Origin: a virus
Virus record (IMG/VR): IMGVR_UViG_3300020020_000097
Location: 1-39,075 of that record
Reading direction: 5' to 3' (one strand)
DNA: 39,075 bases
The notes under the pieces are model-generated. The model made no database searches, had not been told where the DNA came from, and saw only the letters and a list, made by a program, of their open reading frames with translations. This document shows positions 12,665-20,226 of this stretch, piece after piece. The translations under genes and the position numbers were made by a program. Numbering within the stretch: the first letter of the stretch is position 1; each line of letters opens with the position of its first letter.

Positions 12665-13119
12665 TGGCAGGAGACACCGTGATCACGGTGGTGGGGAATC
12701 TGACGGACGACCCGGAACTCCGGTTCACTCCGTCGGGTGCGGCGGTGTCGAACTTCACGGTGGCGTCCACGCCCCGGACGTTCGACAAGGAATCCCAGGA
12801 GTGGCGGGACGGGGAGGCGCTGTTCCTGCGCTGCGCGGCGTGGCGAACGATGGCGGAGAACGTGGCCGAATCGCTGCGTCGGGGTGACCGGGTGATCGTG
12901 CAGGGCCGGTTGAAGCAGCGGTCCTACGAGACGACCGAGGGTGAGAAGCGGACGGTCGTCGAGATGGAGGCCGACGAGGTGGGCGCGTCGGTGAAGTTCC
13001 GCACCATCAAGCATGGGGAGAAGACGACCCGCGAGGCACGGGGTGAGGGCAGGGCGCCTGACCCGTACGCCACACAGCCAACACAAAGTCAGGCGTCCGG
13101 TGACGAGCCTCCGTTCTGA
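12664..13119 (+). CDS. ssb: Single-stranded DNA-binding protein
   Basis: A 151-residue SSB. The OB fold occupies residues 1-110: [56 protein letters not shown] (here given in parts), [13 protein letters not shown] and the [14 protein letters not shown]-like strand are typical of the family. A polar linker leads to the acidic tip DEPPF, equivalent to the DDDIPF-type end through which bacterial SSBs recruit partners. It coats single-stranded phage DNA during replication and recombination. Start shared with the upstream stop (TGATG). Confidence 0.97.
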   Translation: MAGDTVITVVGNLTDDPELRFTPSGAAVSNFTVASTPRTFDKESQEWRDGEALFLRCAAWRTMAENVAESLRRGDRVIVQGRLKQRSYETTEGEKRTVVEMEADEVGASVKFRTIKHGEKTTREARGEGRAPDPYATQPTQSQASGDEPPF

Positions 13120-13128
13120 CCCACGACC

Positions 13129-13190
13129 GGAGGACAGGTATGAGTGGTCCTCCAACTGGCCTCCCACCACCGTCGTCACGGCGACGTTGA
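13129..13190 (+). other. Hairpin-sequestered micro-ORF after ssb
   Basis: GGAGGAC (13129-13135) is a good ribosome site for ATG 13140, which opens a 16-codon frame (MSGPPTGLPPPSSRRR). The same GGAGGAC pairs perfectly with GTCCTCC (13147-13153) inside that frame. It may be a weak terminator after ssb, or a translation switch. The rest of the gap up to 13239 shows nothing. Confidence 0.3.
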
Positions 13191-13239
13191 AGCCAGACCT
13201 CGAGCCCCACCCAGGTCAACCAACCATGAAAGGTGCACC

Positions 13240-13518
13240 ATGACCGACGCAGCAACCCCGCCTGCCGAGATGACCTCGGAGGAGCGGGACAAGCGGTTGC
13301 AGAAGGCGTACACCGCCGCGACGCAGGCTCTTCGTGAGGCCCACCGGGATGAGTTCCACACCCTGTACTCCAAGCACGCGGAGGAGCAGGGGGTGGAGTG
13401 GTCGCCCCGGCTGACCGCCGAGCAGAAGGCGAAGCAGGAGTTCGACCGGCTGGTGCGGGACTACCCGTCCTTGCTGGATCAGGCGGCGGTCCCCGACCAG
13501 GGGCCTGCCTCGGCCTGA
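13240..13518 (+). CDS. Hypothetical 92-residue charged helical protein
   Basis: ATG 13240 follows ATGAAAGGTGCACC, with AAAGG as ribosome site. The protein is charged and helical (SEERDKRLQKAYTAATQALR, FHTLYSKHAEEQG, LTAEQKAKQEFDRLVRDYPS). No motif recognised. It ends just before the structured region. Function unknown. Confidence 0.75.
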   Translation: MTDAATPPAEMTSEERDKRLQKAYTAATQALREAHRDEFHTLYSKHAEEQGVEWSPRLTAEQKAKQEFDRLVRDYPSLLDQAAVPDQGPASA

Positions 13519-13525
13519 TGTATGT

Positions 13526-13691
13526 CGGCCCGGCCCCCGGAAAGGCACATCCAAAGCGGGGGCCGGGCCGAGTACGAACAGGAGCAACCGGTTCGTACGT
13601 TCAACGATAGGCCATGGTGGACTGGGCTCGCCGTCCACCGGTAGGTTCGACCTAACAGGTTTGTGGCCCGCGTGCGTAAACACCGGGCCAC
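13526..13691 (+). other. Array of perfect hairpins; candidate structured RNA or replication origin
   Basis: Four strong stems and one weak stem follow one another: 13526-13539/13557-13570 (14 bp), 13572-13579/13591-13598 (8 bp), 13616-13622/13633-13639 (7 bp), TAGG/CCTA at 13642-13654, and 13663-13670/13684-13691 (8 bp). The first loop holds GAAAGGCACATCC and the second AGGAGCAACCG, the two ribosome-site types of this phage. No convincing gene or tRNA is present. The array lies between ssb and the helicase-like gene, which suits an origin, a terminator cluster or a small RNA. Confidence 0.55.
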
Positions 13692-14019
13692 GGACACCGA
13701 CCGGACTCTGGGAGAAACACGGTTGATGCCGTCACCAATTCTAATCCACAGGTTGTGGTGTACCGCAACTCTGTACGGGCGCCCACCTCCGTGTCGTGGG
13801 CCATGGCGTTGATGCCCGAGAGGGTGGGCGTTCCTCCGCACCCCCACGCCGCAATGCGAGAGAGACCGGAAACCGGGTCCGACGTAATGCCAACTGACCC
13901 TAAGCCGCAGGGAAGACCTGCTGGTGAGCGACCGGGTACACGCCTACTCCATGAACAGGAGTGGTCATACGTACATGGGTCAACCGAACAAACCCGCCCT
14001 ACCATGGGGATGGAACACC
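13692..14019. other. Non-coding stretch before the helicase unit, with RHH2-type box
   Basis: No gene is convincing; one open frame of 100 codons (13755-14057) uses codons unlike the rest of the phage. At 13751-13779 it contains a copy of the distal RHH2 box (GTGTACCGCAACTCTG against GTGTACCGCACCTCTG at the minus-strand site near 1496), followed by TACGGG in both. Short dyads such as ACTCC-ATGAACA-GGAGT near 13948-13964 are also present. Confidence 0.5.
13751..13779 (+). promoter_or_regulatory. Distant RHH2-type box
   Basis: GGTTGTGGTGTACCGCAACTCTGTACGGG resembles the minus-strand distal RHH2 box near 1505-1475 (GGTTTGGGTGTACCGC, then A/CCTCTG, then TACGGG), with three substitutions and a 2-base gap in about 29 positions. 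Within it TGTACCG (13759) and TGTACGG (13772) form a 13-base direct repeat. It stands 260 bases before the gene at 14020. The full stretch is given in this entry only in pieces elsewhere; binding by RHH2 is inferred. Confidence 0.5.
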
Positions 14020-14250
14020 ATGACGAACAAGAAGAATCCGGATCGGAAACGCCGTGACCGATCCGGTGATGTGGTGACATGGCGGATCGGTGAAGAGAAA
14101 CCACCGTTGCCACCACCACCAGGGGGTCGACGATCGAAGCCGAAACCGGCAGGCAGGCCGCTGGCTGAAACACCGGGCCGCAAGGACGACGGGTTGGAGT
14201 TGGCCCGAGAGCAATACCGCCTCTACACCCAAGGGAGCAACCAAGAATGA
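14020..14250 (+). CDS. Basic 76-residue protein before the helicase gene
   Basis: MTNKKNPDRKRRDRSG opens a strongly basic protein with a proline stretch (PPLPPPP) and a second basic part (GGRRSKPKPAGRP), ending in a helix LELAREQYRLYTQG. The start is uncertain: the frame is open to GTG 13924 and ATG 13975, but only ATG 14020 has a purine-rich GGGGATGGA upstream. It overlaps the next gene by 4 bases (ATGA). Codons ending in A or T are more common than in its neighbours. Nucleic-acid binding is likely from charge; function unknown. Confidence 0.6.
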   Translation: MTNKKNPDRKRRDRSGDVVTWRIGEEKPPLPPPPGGRRSKPKPAGRPLAETPGRKDDGLELAREQYRLYTQGSNQE

Positions 14251-15515
14251 CTGATCCGGTCTACTCGGCCGAAGCCATGCTGTGTGCCGCACTCATGGAA
14301 TCCCCCAAGGAATACGACAACGTCCGATGGCTCGACCCGGACCGGTTCTGGAACGGCGCCAACCGCAGCCTGTACGTGGCGATCTGCTGGGTGATCGACC
14401 ACCACCCCAACCTCAGCGCCGACGAGATACCCGGGTACGTCCGGCAATTACTCGTCGAGTACGAGCAGACAGGTGCCCTGGCACGGATGATCGACCTGTC
14501 CGGGGCGTACCCGGTGGTCTCGATCCTCGCCACCAACTACGCACACGCCGTCCACGAAGCCGCCCAACACGAAGTGTTGAAGGACGCGGTCGCGCAGATG
14601 GCTCGGATCGTCGGCATGGACCTGTCCCTCGAAGACAAGGCCAACCGGCTCGACGAGATGTGGACCCGGGTCCTCGGCGAATCCCAGGTCGAAGCGGGCT
14701 GGCGTCCCATCGAGGGACTCCACACCGTCAATGAGTTCATGGCCCAGAACGAACACTCCTACGACTGGGTGATCCCGGGGATGCTGGAACGGCAGGAACG
14801 GTTCATGTTGATCGCCCCCGAGAAAGCCGGGAAGACCGTGCTGACCCGACAGGTCGCGTTGACCTTGGCGTCCGGGCGACACCCGTTCCAGATTCAGCAG
14901 GAAGTCCCGATCATGCGGACCCTGCTCGTCGACCTGGAGAACCCCGCCGGGACCGCCCGCCGAGACTTCCGGCGACAGGTGGTGTCCATGGAAGACGTGT
15001 GGTCCACCGAGAACCAGAACGCCTACGTGCTGCACCGTCCCGCAGGCATCCACCTCGGTGACCCGCAGGACCGGGCCATGCTGCGACAGGTGGTCGAACG
15101 GTTGCGCATCGACCTGTTGTGTATCAGCCCCATCTACAAGGCGTACGACGGCCTCGACCAGTCGTGGGAAGAGCAGGCATTCGGTGTCCAGAAGCCCCTC
15201 GACAAACTCCGGCAGGACTACAACCTCGCCATCTGGATGGAGCATCACGCCCCGTGGGGAGAACGCGGTGCGACACGTGAACTCCGACCGATCGGTTCGT
15301 CACGGTGGGGCAGGTGGCTGGACTATCAAGCCGCCCTCGTCCCCGAGAACGGAGACCGTCCTCCGTTCGCGGCAATGGAGTGGCGGGCCATCCGCCGAGA
15401 CGAACGAAAGATGGCACCGAGGCGTCTGCTCCGCTCGTCGAGCGGGGCGTCATGGGTTCCGGAATGGGAGGACGAGGGAGGGTTCGCTCTAGCAATGGAT
15501 TACGCAACGCACTGA
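14247..15515 (+). CDS. DnaB/RepA-like replicative helicase-type ATPase
   Basis: A 422-residue protein. Residues 1-150 resemble the helical N-domain of DnaB (YSAEAMLCAALM.., YVRQLLVEYEQTG). Residues about 155-400 are a RecA-fold ATPase: Walker A APEKAGKT (190-197), strand LLVDLEN, Walker B-like LRIDLLCIS (286-294), HH in MEHHAPWG (333-334), and GSSRWGRWLDY, which takes the place of the family's later motif. This is the AAA_25/RepA type often found in actinophages as helicase or helicase-loader. The Walker A lacks the usual first Gly. It probably unwinds DNA at the phage origin; it lies next to the structured region and ssb. Confidence 0.85.
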   Translation: MTDPVYSAEAMLCAALMESPKEYDNVRWLDPDRFWNGANRSLYVAICWVIDHHPNLSADEIPGYVRQLLVEYEQTGALARMIDLSGAYPVVSILATNYAHAVHEAAQHEVLKDAVAQMARIVGMDLSLEDKANRLDEMWTRVLGESQVEAGWRPIEGLHTVNEFMAQNEHSYDWVIPGMLERQERFMLIAPEKAGKTVLTRQVALTLASGRHPFQIQQEVPIMRTLLVDLENPAGTARRDFRRQVVSMEDVWSTENQNAYVLHRPAGIHLGDPQDRAMLRQVVERLRIDLLCISPIYKAYDGLDQSWEEQAFGVQKPLDKLRQDYNLAIWMEHHAPWGERGATRELRPIGSSRWGRWLDYQAALVPENGDRPPFAAMEWRAIRRDERKMAPRRLLRSSSGASWVPEWEDEGGFALAMDYATH

Positions 15516-15541
15516 CCAGAGACACCAGAAAGGCACATCAC

Positions 15542-15739
15542 ATGAACGACGCACACCGCCAACAGCCGGTCCTCATGACCTGCGTCTGCCGTCTCCGCGC
15601 CGGGGGTGGACATGACTCCTGCACGGCGCTCACGTCCGGTCCCGACGAACCGGTCTGCACCTACTGTGCCGCCGCACTGCACCCGCAGCACTCCGAGTTC
15701 GACCCGATCGTGAAGCGACCGGGGGTGACCCGTGTCTGA
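15542..15739 (+). CDS. 65-residue double-CxC/CxxC protein
   Basis: Ribosome site GAAAGGCACATCAC. Contains TCVCRLRAGGGHDSC and later VCTYCAAALH, so CxC...H..C and CxxC groups that could bind one or two zinc ions. Overlaps the next gene by 8 bases. Function unknown; it belongs to the many small metal-binding-type proteins of this phage. Confidence 0.7.
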   Translation: MNDAHRQQPVLMTCVCRLRAGGGHDSCTALTSGPDEPVCTYCAAALHPQHSEFDPIVKRPGVTRV

Positions 15740-16265
15740 GCAACCCCAGTTCGTCGAGTTCAACTCGATCGAGGACGCCTACGAGTTCATGCGGAAGGGC
15801 GAGGCGTACGGCAACAGGAACCTGCACCCCAAGCAGGAGAACATCACCTGGGGTGACTACTGGGTCCGGTTCTACAACGTGGCCGACCGGGTGATCATCT
15901 TCGGCAAGGTCGAGACCGAGGCCGAAGTCGAGGCCGGGGAGTCCAAGGGCATCGACGACATCGCCGTCGAGGCCGAGCGGGCGATCGCCCAGGACGAAGT
16001 CCTCTACACCATGACCACCATCCGGGACTCCCACGAACGGGGCTTGATGTGGGGGTGGGCGTACTCCCGGTACGACAAGGACCTCGGGTCCACGCACCGG
16101 TTCTACATGTGGCCGATCAGCAAGGACCTGTACGAGGCTGCCGAACAGGTCGGCTGGGACGTGGACGCGATCACCGACCCGGTGGCCCGGGCCGAACTGG
16201 AAGCCGCGTGGCAGGAATACCGACGGCACGCGCTGGCGGTGGCGGCGACAGGAGACCACCCATGA
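15732..16265 (+). CDS. Hypothetical 177-residue protein
   Basis: GTG start at 15732 inside the end of the previous gene with GGGGGTG upstream. Starts VSEQPQFVEFNSIEDAYEFM (read as Met). Contains a strand-rich part (WVRFYNVADRVIIFGKV), acidic helices, and an aromatic middle (MWGWAYSRYDKDLG, HRFYMWPISKDLYEAA). No known domain recognised. It overlaps the membrane-protein gene by 4 bases. Function unknown. Confidence 0.75.
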   Translation: MSEQPQFVEFNSIEDAYEFMRKGEAYGNRNLHPKQENITWGDYWVRFYNVADRVIIFGKVETEAEVEAGESKGIDDIAVEAERAIAQDEVLYTMTTIRDSHERGLMWGWAYSRYDKDLGSTHRFYMWPISKDLYEAAEQVGWDVDAITDPVARAELEAAWQEYRRHALAVAATGDHP

Positions 16266-16708
16266 ACGAGAAGGACGTGTACCGGGTGCTGATGTGGGCG
16301 CTCGCAGCGGTCACCGTGATCGCCGGGCTGGGTGCGGTCGGGGTGTTGATCTACGCCGCCGGTGAAGGGTGGAGCAAAGTCCCGTTGGCGATCCTGCTCG
16401 GTGCCGCCGCCGTCGGCGGTGGGGCCGGGGTCACCTACTTCGCGTCCCGGGTCAAAGGCCACGAGAAGGTGTTCTCCAACCCGATCGAGCAGGAGGTGCT
16501 GAACAACCGGCAGCGCCGGGAACTGCGCCTGAAGCGTGGGGAACTGGTGATGCAACGGTCGCTCATCGAGATCGAGAACGAGCGGGACAACATCATCCAC
16601 CGGGAGATCGAGGCCGCGAACGACCCGAACAAGCCGCCGCACCAAACCCGGTTCGGCGACGACGAGGTGCACCGCCCCGAGGTCCGAGGCAGGATACCGG
16701 GGCTGTGA
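16262..16708 (+). CDS. Two-span membrane protein with coiled-coil tail
   Basis: A 148-residue protein with two membrane spans at about residues 8-34 (VLMWALAAVTVIAGLGAVG, LIYAAG) and 40-62 (LAILLGAAAVGGGAGVTYF), then a cytoplasmic charged helical tail: NNRQRRELRLKRGELVMQ and IEIENERDNIIHREIEAAND look like a coiled coil. ATGA overlap upstream, GTGA overlap downstream into another membrane-anchored protein. The pair may form a membrane complex. Function unknown. Confidence 0.75.
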   Translation: MNEKDVYRVLMWALAAVTVIAGLGAVGVLIYAAGEGWSKVPLAILLGAAAVGGGAGVTYFASRVKGHEKVFSNPIEQEVLNNRQRRELRLKRGELVMQRSLIEIENERDNIIHREIEAANDPNKPPHQTRFGDDEVHRPEVRGRIPGL

Positions 16709-16938
16709 TCTGGGAAGCCCTCGGGTTCATGTTGCCCATCGTGATCCAGGTCCTCATGTTCATTGCGGGCTGGAACTTCCACAAGGCCAAGGTCCGGCGG
16801 CGGTACCAAGCCCTGTTCCCGTACCGGTGGTTGTGCCGGGAAGAACACTGTGGATTCGAGTTCGCGTCCAACGACATGGGGCTGGTGGACCACGCGGCCA
16901 CCGGGCACCAGCGGGACCACGCCCGGGGACAGGTATGA
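16705..16938 (+). CDS. Membrane-anchored C2H2-like zinc-finger protein
   Basis: A 77-residue protein with one membrane span near the N-terminus (ALGFMLPIVIQVLMFIAGW), a basic stretch KAKVRRRYQ, and then C44, C49, H63 and H68 in the order C-x4-C-x13-H-x4-H, close to a C2H2 finger. This joins a membrane anchor to a possible nucleic-acid-binding module. GTG start in a GTGA overlap; next gene overlaps by 4 bases. Function unknown; attachment of DNA or RNA to the membrane is a speculation. Confidence 0.65.
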   Translation: MIWEALGFMLPIVIQVLMFIAGWNFHKAKVRRRYQALFPYRWLCREEHCGFEFASNDMGLVDHAATGHQRDHARGQV

Positions 16939-17270
16939 GCGCAATACCGGAGTCGGCCCGCACCCTGGTCAGGGTGCGGGCACGGCACCGCTGCGAACGG
17001 TGCGGGTGTCCGGCTCCGGGGGGACACTGGCACCACCGGCGCAGCCGTCGTGTAGTCGATTTCCACACCCATTGCCCATGCAACGGGGTGTGGTTGTGCG
17101 GCCCCTGCCATTGGGACGTACACGCCCACCCGAATAACGCGCGAATTACCGGATGGATCGTGTCCGCGTGGGTGGACCTGCCGACGGCTGTGCCGGTGAC
17201 AACACCGTGGGGCGAACGCATCCACGAATGCAACGGGGGATTCATCTTCAGAGAAGGGAGCACGCCATGA
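16935..17270 (+). CDS. HNH endonuclease-type protein
   Basis: A 111-residue protein with a full HNH pattern: zinc pair CERCG (about residue 17-21), H-H in HWHHRRSRR (about 31-39), N in CNGVWLC, and CGPCHWDVHAHP supplying the second zinc pair and final His. The C-terminus is a short strand region. HNH proteins nick or cut DNA; in this setting it could act in replication or be a small homing-type nuclease. ATGA overlaps on both sides show that it is part of the operon, not an insertion with its own signals. Confidence 0.85.
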   Translation: MSAIPESARTLVRVRARHRCERCGCPAPGGHWHHRRSRRVVDFHTHCPCNGVWLCGPCHWDVHAHPNNARITGWIVSAWVDLPTAVPVTTPWGERIHECNGGFIFREGSTP

Positions 17271-18406
17271 GCGAACCCCGGCCCTCGATGCTGACCTACG
17301 CACAAACAGCCGCCCTGGTCGGCAAGTCGGTGTCGACGGTCGAGAGGTGGGTGCGGAACCAAAACATCCCGTTCCACCGGATCGGCCGGAGCATCCGGTT
17401 CGACGCCTCCGAACTCCGGCAATGGCTGGAGGAGAACGAGATCACCACGGACAACCGGATACGCCCGGTCCGTCCGCTGAAGAAACGCCCCGGGGCGCAG
17501 CACGTCTACCCGTCCCAAACCCTCGGCGACGAAGAGCACTGCTGGTGCGGAGACCTCATCGGCCACGACTGGGTGGGCAAAGACACGGGTGCGCCGCACC
17601 CACACGATCACGAAAGGAAACAGCAGGTGGTCATCGTGGAACAGAACACCGAACCCCGCAACAACCGGATCGAGAGGAACGACCTGCGTGGGTATCACGC
17701 CACCCTGAAGTCGTTCATCGTCCAGTGCGTCAACGTCGACGGACTGAGGTGGCGAGGCCAGGGCAACTCCGTCCTGCTGTTCCCACCGGACGACAGCCAG
17801 CCGGTCACCGTGTACTGCCGGAACAACGACTCGCAGATGCGATCGCTGAAGCAGTGGTACGCCGCCCACGTTGAACCTCAGAAGACGGTCACCGAGGAGA
17901 CGGTCCTCCGGCTCGCCGAGGAGGTGAATGATCCGGAGGAGCATCCCGCCAAGGAACCTGCCCCAGAACCCACCCCAGAATCCGAGTGGGCGACGTACCT
18001 CGGCACCGACGGAGAACCCTCCGAGTTCTACGAGACCGACGGCACCACCGTCCGCTGCCGCCTGTGCGTCGGCACCTCAACGCACTACGAGACCGACACC
18101 ACCAGGATCACTGGCCTGGGTGGGCATGTCCGGATGAACCACACCGACACCACGTCGTTGCGTACCCCCGAGGCGCTGGAGAAGCGGGCCGACTCCCGCC
18201 GCTACAACCGGCTCCACGACAAGGTGAAGGCCGCCGTGGAACTGCTGGCCGAGACCATCGACTACACCCCGTCGGCCGTCAAGGTCACCGAGTGGGAGCG
18301 AGAAATCGAGCGGTTGCGGCATGAATTGGAGAAGGAAACCAAGCGTGCCGACGACGCGGTGGCGCGGGTGAAGTTGATGCAGGAAGCCTTCCGGGGGTTG
18401 GAATGA
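17267..18406 (+). CDS. Excisionase-type HTH protein with C2H2-like finger and coiled coil
   Basis: A 379-residue multi-part protein. Residues 9-57 form a MerR/excisionase-type HTH (LTYAQTAALVGKSVSTVERW, IPFHRIGRSIRFDASEL). Residues 88-115 hold CWC and clustered His. Residues 148-203 are a small alpha/beta segment. An acidic, Pro-rich linker (EEHPAKEPAPEPTPESE) leads to a C2H2-like finger with C264, C267, H287 and H292. Residues 310-379 are charged helices, ending in a coiled coil. The order suggests a DNA-binding regulator or replication accessory that oligomerises. Start at 17267 has GAAGGGAGCACGCC upstream and an ATGA overlap. Confidence 0.75.
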   Translation: MSEPRPSMLTYAQTAALVGKSVSTVERWVRNQNIPFHRIGRSIRFDASELRQWLEENEITTDNRIRPVRPLKKRPGAQHVYPSQTLGDEEHCWCGDLIGHDWVGKDTGAPHPHDHERKQQVVIVEQNTEPRNNRIERNDLRGYHATLKSFIVQCVNVDGLRWRGQGNSVLLFPPDDSQPVTVYCRNNDSQMRSLKQWYAAHVEPQKTVTEETVLRLAEEVNDPEEHPAKEPAPEPTPESEWATYLGTDGEPSEFYETDGTTVRCRLCVGTSTHYETDTTRITGLGGHVRMNHTDTTSLRTPEALEKRADSRRYNRLHDKVKAAVELLAETIDYTPSAVKVTEWEREIERLRHELEKETKRADDAVARVKLMQEAFRGLE

Positions 18407-18717
18407 ACGTCTACCGGAACCGCATGACCGAGGGACAACTGCTGGACACCGTGCTGGAACTCGCCAAGTTCCACGGCTGGATGGTGACCCACTTCCGTCC
18501 AGCGTTCACCGAGCGGGGCTGGCGTACGCCGTTGTCCGGACACAAGGGGTTCCCCGACTTGGTGCTGGCACGGCGGGGGGACGTGCTGATCGTCGAGTTG
18601 AAGACCGAGAAAGGGAAGGTCACCAAGGAGCAGCAGCGGTGGGCGGATGCCATCGGCACCCAGTACCGGTTGTGGCGCCCGAGTGACCTCGACGCACTGA
18701 AAGAGGAGTTGAGGTAG
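18403..18717 (+). CDS. VRR-NUC domain nuclease
   Basis: A 104-residue protein that is a single VRR-NUC module of the PD-(D/E)xK superfamily: an N-terminal helix EGQLLDTVLELAKFHGW, then GFPDLVLARRG with the catalytic Asp, VLIVELKTEKGKVTKEQQ with the ExK pair, and a final helix and strand. Such stand-alone modules act as structure-specific or Holliday-junction-type nucleases and are common in actinophage replication regions. ATG overlaps the upstream stop. Confidence 0.92.
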   Translation: MNVYRNRMTEGQLLDTVLELAKFHGWMVTHFRPAFTERGWRTPLSGHKGFPDLVLARRGDVLIVELKTEKGKVTKEQQRWADAIGTQYRLWRPSDLDALKEELR

Positions 18718-18944
18718 TGGACAACGCAACGTTCTACAAGGCACTGTCCGATCCATGTCCGGTTCCGGTAGGGACCAGGATCGCGCTGATGTCGATGCAC
18801 GACGATCCGGACCCGGTCGGGGTCGGGACGGAAGGCACGGTGACCGGCGGCAACGGAGCCCAGATGTACGTGGACTGGGACAACGGGCGGTCGCTGATCC
18901 TGCTCGTCGGGGTTGACCAATGGAGGCGAGTTCAGGATGCCTGA
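18717..18944 (+). CDS. DUF4314-like small beta protein
   Basis: A 75-residue protein. VPVGTRIALMSMHDDPDP, VGVGTEGTVTGG and VDWDNGRSLILLVGVDQW match the pattern of DUF4314-like domains (a small SH3-like barrel; function not known). GTG start at 18717 shares its first base with the preceding TAG stop; GAGGAGTTGA is the ribosome site. An 8-base overlap with the next gene. Confidence 0.8.
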   Translation: MDNATFYKALSDPCPVPVGTRIALMSMHDDPDPVGVGTEGTVTGGNGAQMYVDWDNGRSLILLVGVDQWRRVQDA

Positions 18945-19245
18945 TCTCCCGAACATCGACGAGATCGCCGGTCTCGACGAGGAGATTCTGCGACAGATGG
19001 AAGCCCAAGGCCGGGCGCTGAAGGTCACCGGGTCCTGCCGGTTCACCGAGGCTGGCATCCACGTGACGGTCGACGCGGGCACGATCCGGGGCGACCTGTT
19101 CGTGGACAAGGACGAGTTCACTGGTGAGCACGGGGCGACCCGGGTCCTCGGGTTCATCGACTCCCTGCCCCGGCTGTTCACCGAGTCGCTCACCCAGATC
19201 GGCGTCGAGATTGTGGAGGAGAACGGTGAACCGACCGATACGTGA
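18937..19245 (+). CDS. Hypothetical acidic 102-residue protein
   Basis: ATG 18937 has GGAGG 10 bases upstream; an in-frame TTG at 18913 is less likely. The protein is acidic, with a helix EEILRQMEAQGRALK, then strands (GIHVTVDAGTIRGDLFVD) and a C-terminal helix FIDSLPRLFTESLTQ. No motif recognised. The next gene starts 20 bases before its end. Function unknown. Confidence 0.7.
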   Translation: MPDLPNIDEIAGLDEEILRQMEAQGRALKVTGSCRFTEAGIHVTVDAGTIRGDLFVDKDEFTGEHGATRVLGFIDSLPRLFTESLTQIGVEIVEENGEPTDT

Positions 19246-19666
19246 AGAGGTCGACGACTTGATCGTTCGCACCCGGGAAGCCCACGAGGTGTTGAAGGAC
19301 ATCAGGACCGCGACCCGGGAGTTGAGGGAGGTGATCGACCTCGCCAACGCGACGCAGGAATCGTTGGTCTCCACGTTGCATGAGGTGGTGCACGAAGGGA
19401 TCGACACGGCGATCGAAGTGGGGCTGGCCTCCTACACCGTGGCGATCGAAACGGCGATCAACGACGCCACCGATGCCGTCTACAAACGGTTCGACTCGAT
19501 CGCCGGAATCATGCTGGGCGACGACGAGGACGACATCGGGAAGTTCGAGAAGGCTGCCCGGATCGTCCGCAAATCCGTCAGGGAGCCGGGGGAGTTGACC
19601 GCCCAGGAAATCTGGTGGATGGACCAAATGCAGGACACGATCAAGAAACGAATAGGAGAGGTATGA
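19226..19666 (+). CDS. Hypothetical 146-residue coiled-coil protein
   Basis: GTG 19226 lies inside the previous gene with GGAGGAG upstream. Almost all helix: DDLIVRTREAHEVLKDIR, TATRELREVIDLANATQESL, TAINDA-type stretches with regular hydrophobic spacing, and AQEIWWMDQMQDTIKKR. Likely an elongated coiled-coil or bundle protein. Function unknown. ATGA overlap with the next gene. Confidence 0.75.
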   Translation: MNRPIREEVDDLIVRTREAHEVLKDIRTATRELREVIDLANATQESLVSTLHEVVHEGIDTAIEVGLASYTVAIETAINDATDAVYKRFDSIAGIMLGDDEDDIGKFEKAARIVRKSVREPGELTAQEIWWMDQMQDTIKKRIGEV

Positions 19667-19923
19667 GCGATATCGACGGGCTGGAAAAAATGCTCCGGTC
19701 CGCACCACTAGACGGGTTGTTCACTCGGCGTCAGTACATGACCCGCAAGTTGCTCATGACCTACCCGGGTTCGGTGTCCATGGGCACCGCGATCGAGGCG
19801 GTGTCGTCCACCGCGTTGTCGCACAAGGACTGGGACATGGACGAGGAACGCACCTGGGCTGAATGGGAAACCGCACTCGATCACACGGGGGAGAAGTGGA
19901 ACGCGGAAAACAGCGCACCATGA
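19663..19923 (+). CDS. Hypothetical 86-residue protein
   Basis: Ribosome site AGGAGAGGT. Contains LEKMLRSAPLDGLFTRRQYM, SMGTAIEAVSSTALSH and an acidic aromatic part WDMDEERTWAEWETALDH. Likely helical. No motif recognised. The next gene overlaps by 4 bases. Function unknown. Confidence 0.7.
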   Translation: MSDIDGLEKMLRSAPLDGLFTRRQYMTRKLLMTYPGSVSMGTAIEAVSSTALSHKDWDMDEERTWAEWETALDHTGEKWNAENSAP

Positions 19924-20069
19924 AGTTGCGGCGTTGGGTGGTGATCGCCCCCAACGGCCAAGAGGTATCCCGGCACTGGTTCTACCGAACCGCGTTCTAC
20001 GAGGCGCGGGGACGGTCGCTACGTGAACCGGCACCGGAACTCCGGTGGTGGGTCAGGCGGGCGGTGTGA
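19920..20069 (+). CDS. Basic 49-residue protein
   Basis: MKLRRWVVIAPNGQEVSRHW then FYRTAFYEARGRSLRE and LRWWVRRAV: small, basic and aromatic, with a first beta-hairpin. ATGA overlap upstream, and the next gene begins within its stop (GTGTGA). Probably a nucleic-acid- or protein-binding accessory; function unknown. Confidence 0.65.
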   Translation: MKLRRWVVIAPNGQEVSRHWFYRTAFYEARGRSLREPAPELRWWVRRAV

Positions 20070-20203
20070 GTTCGGTGTGCTGGCGGTGTCGAGGTCTCGG
20101 GATGCGACCCGCCGAGCAAGCCCACCAGGACGGCTACCACCTGATGCTCCCGTGCCCGTTGTGCAAGGGGCACGGGGTCTACCCGCCACCACCGGGGAGA
20201 TGA
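20066..20203 (+). CDS. 45-residue zinc-ribbon microprotein
   Basis: GTG start at 20066, overlapping the stop before it. VCWRCRGLG and PCPLCKGHG are two CxxCxG knuckles 25 residues apart, the same type as in DnaJ zinc ribbons, ending YPPPPGR. The overlap and zinc pattern support it as a real gene. It is the last gene before the hairpin at 20227-20268. Function unknown. Confidence 0.65.
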   Translation: MSSVCWRCRGLGMRPAEQAHQDGYHLMLPCPLCKGHGVYPPPPGR

Positions 20204-20226
20204 GCGACCGGGGAACTCCCCCGGTT

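Noticed and set aside
13636-13660. TAGGTTCGACCTA as a tRNA T-arm.
   Set aside because: The stem is 4 bp with a 5-base loop and no acceptor, D or anticodon arms can be formed around it.
13755-14057. A 100-codon open frame before the basic 76-residue gene.
   Set aside because: Codon use (many A/T-ending and rare codons) differs from the other genes, there is no ribosome site, and it overlaps the better-supported frame at 14020-14250.
16935-17270. HNH gene as a self-splicing intron or inserted homing element.
   Set aside because: It overlaps both neighbours by 4 bases within the operon, and no intron-like sequence or split gene is visible.
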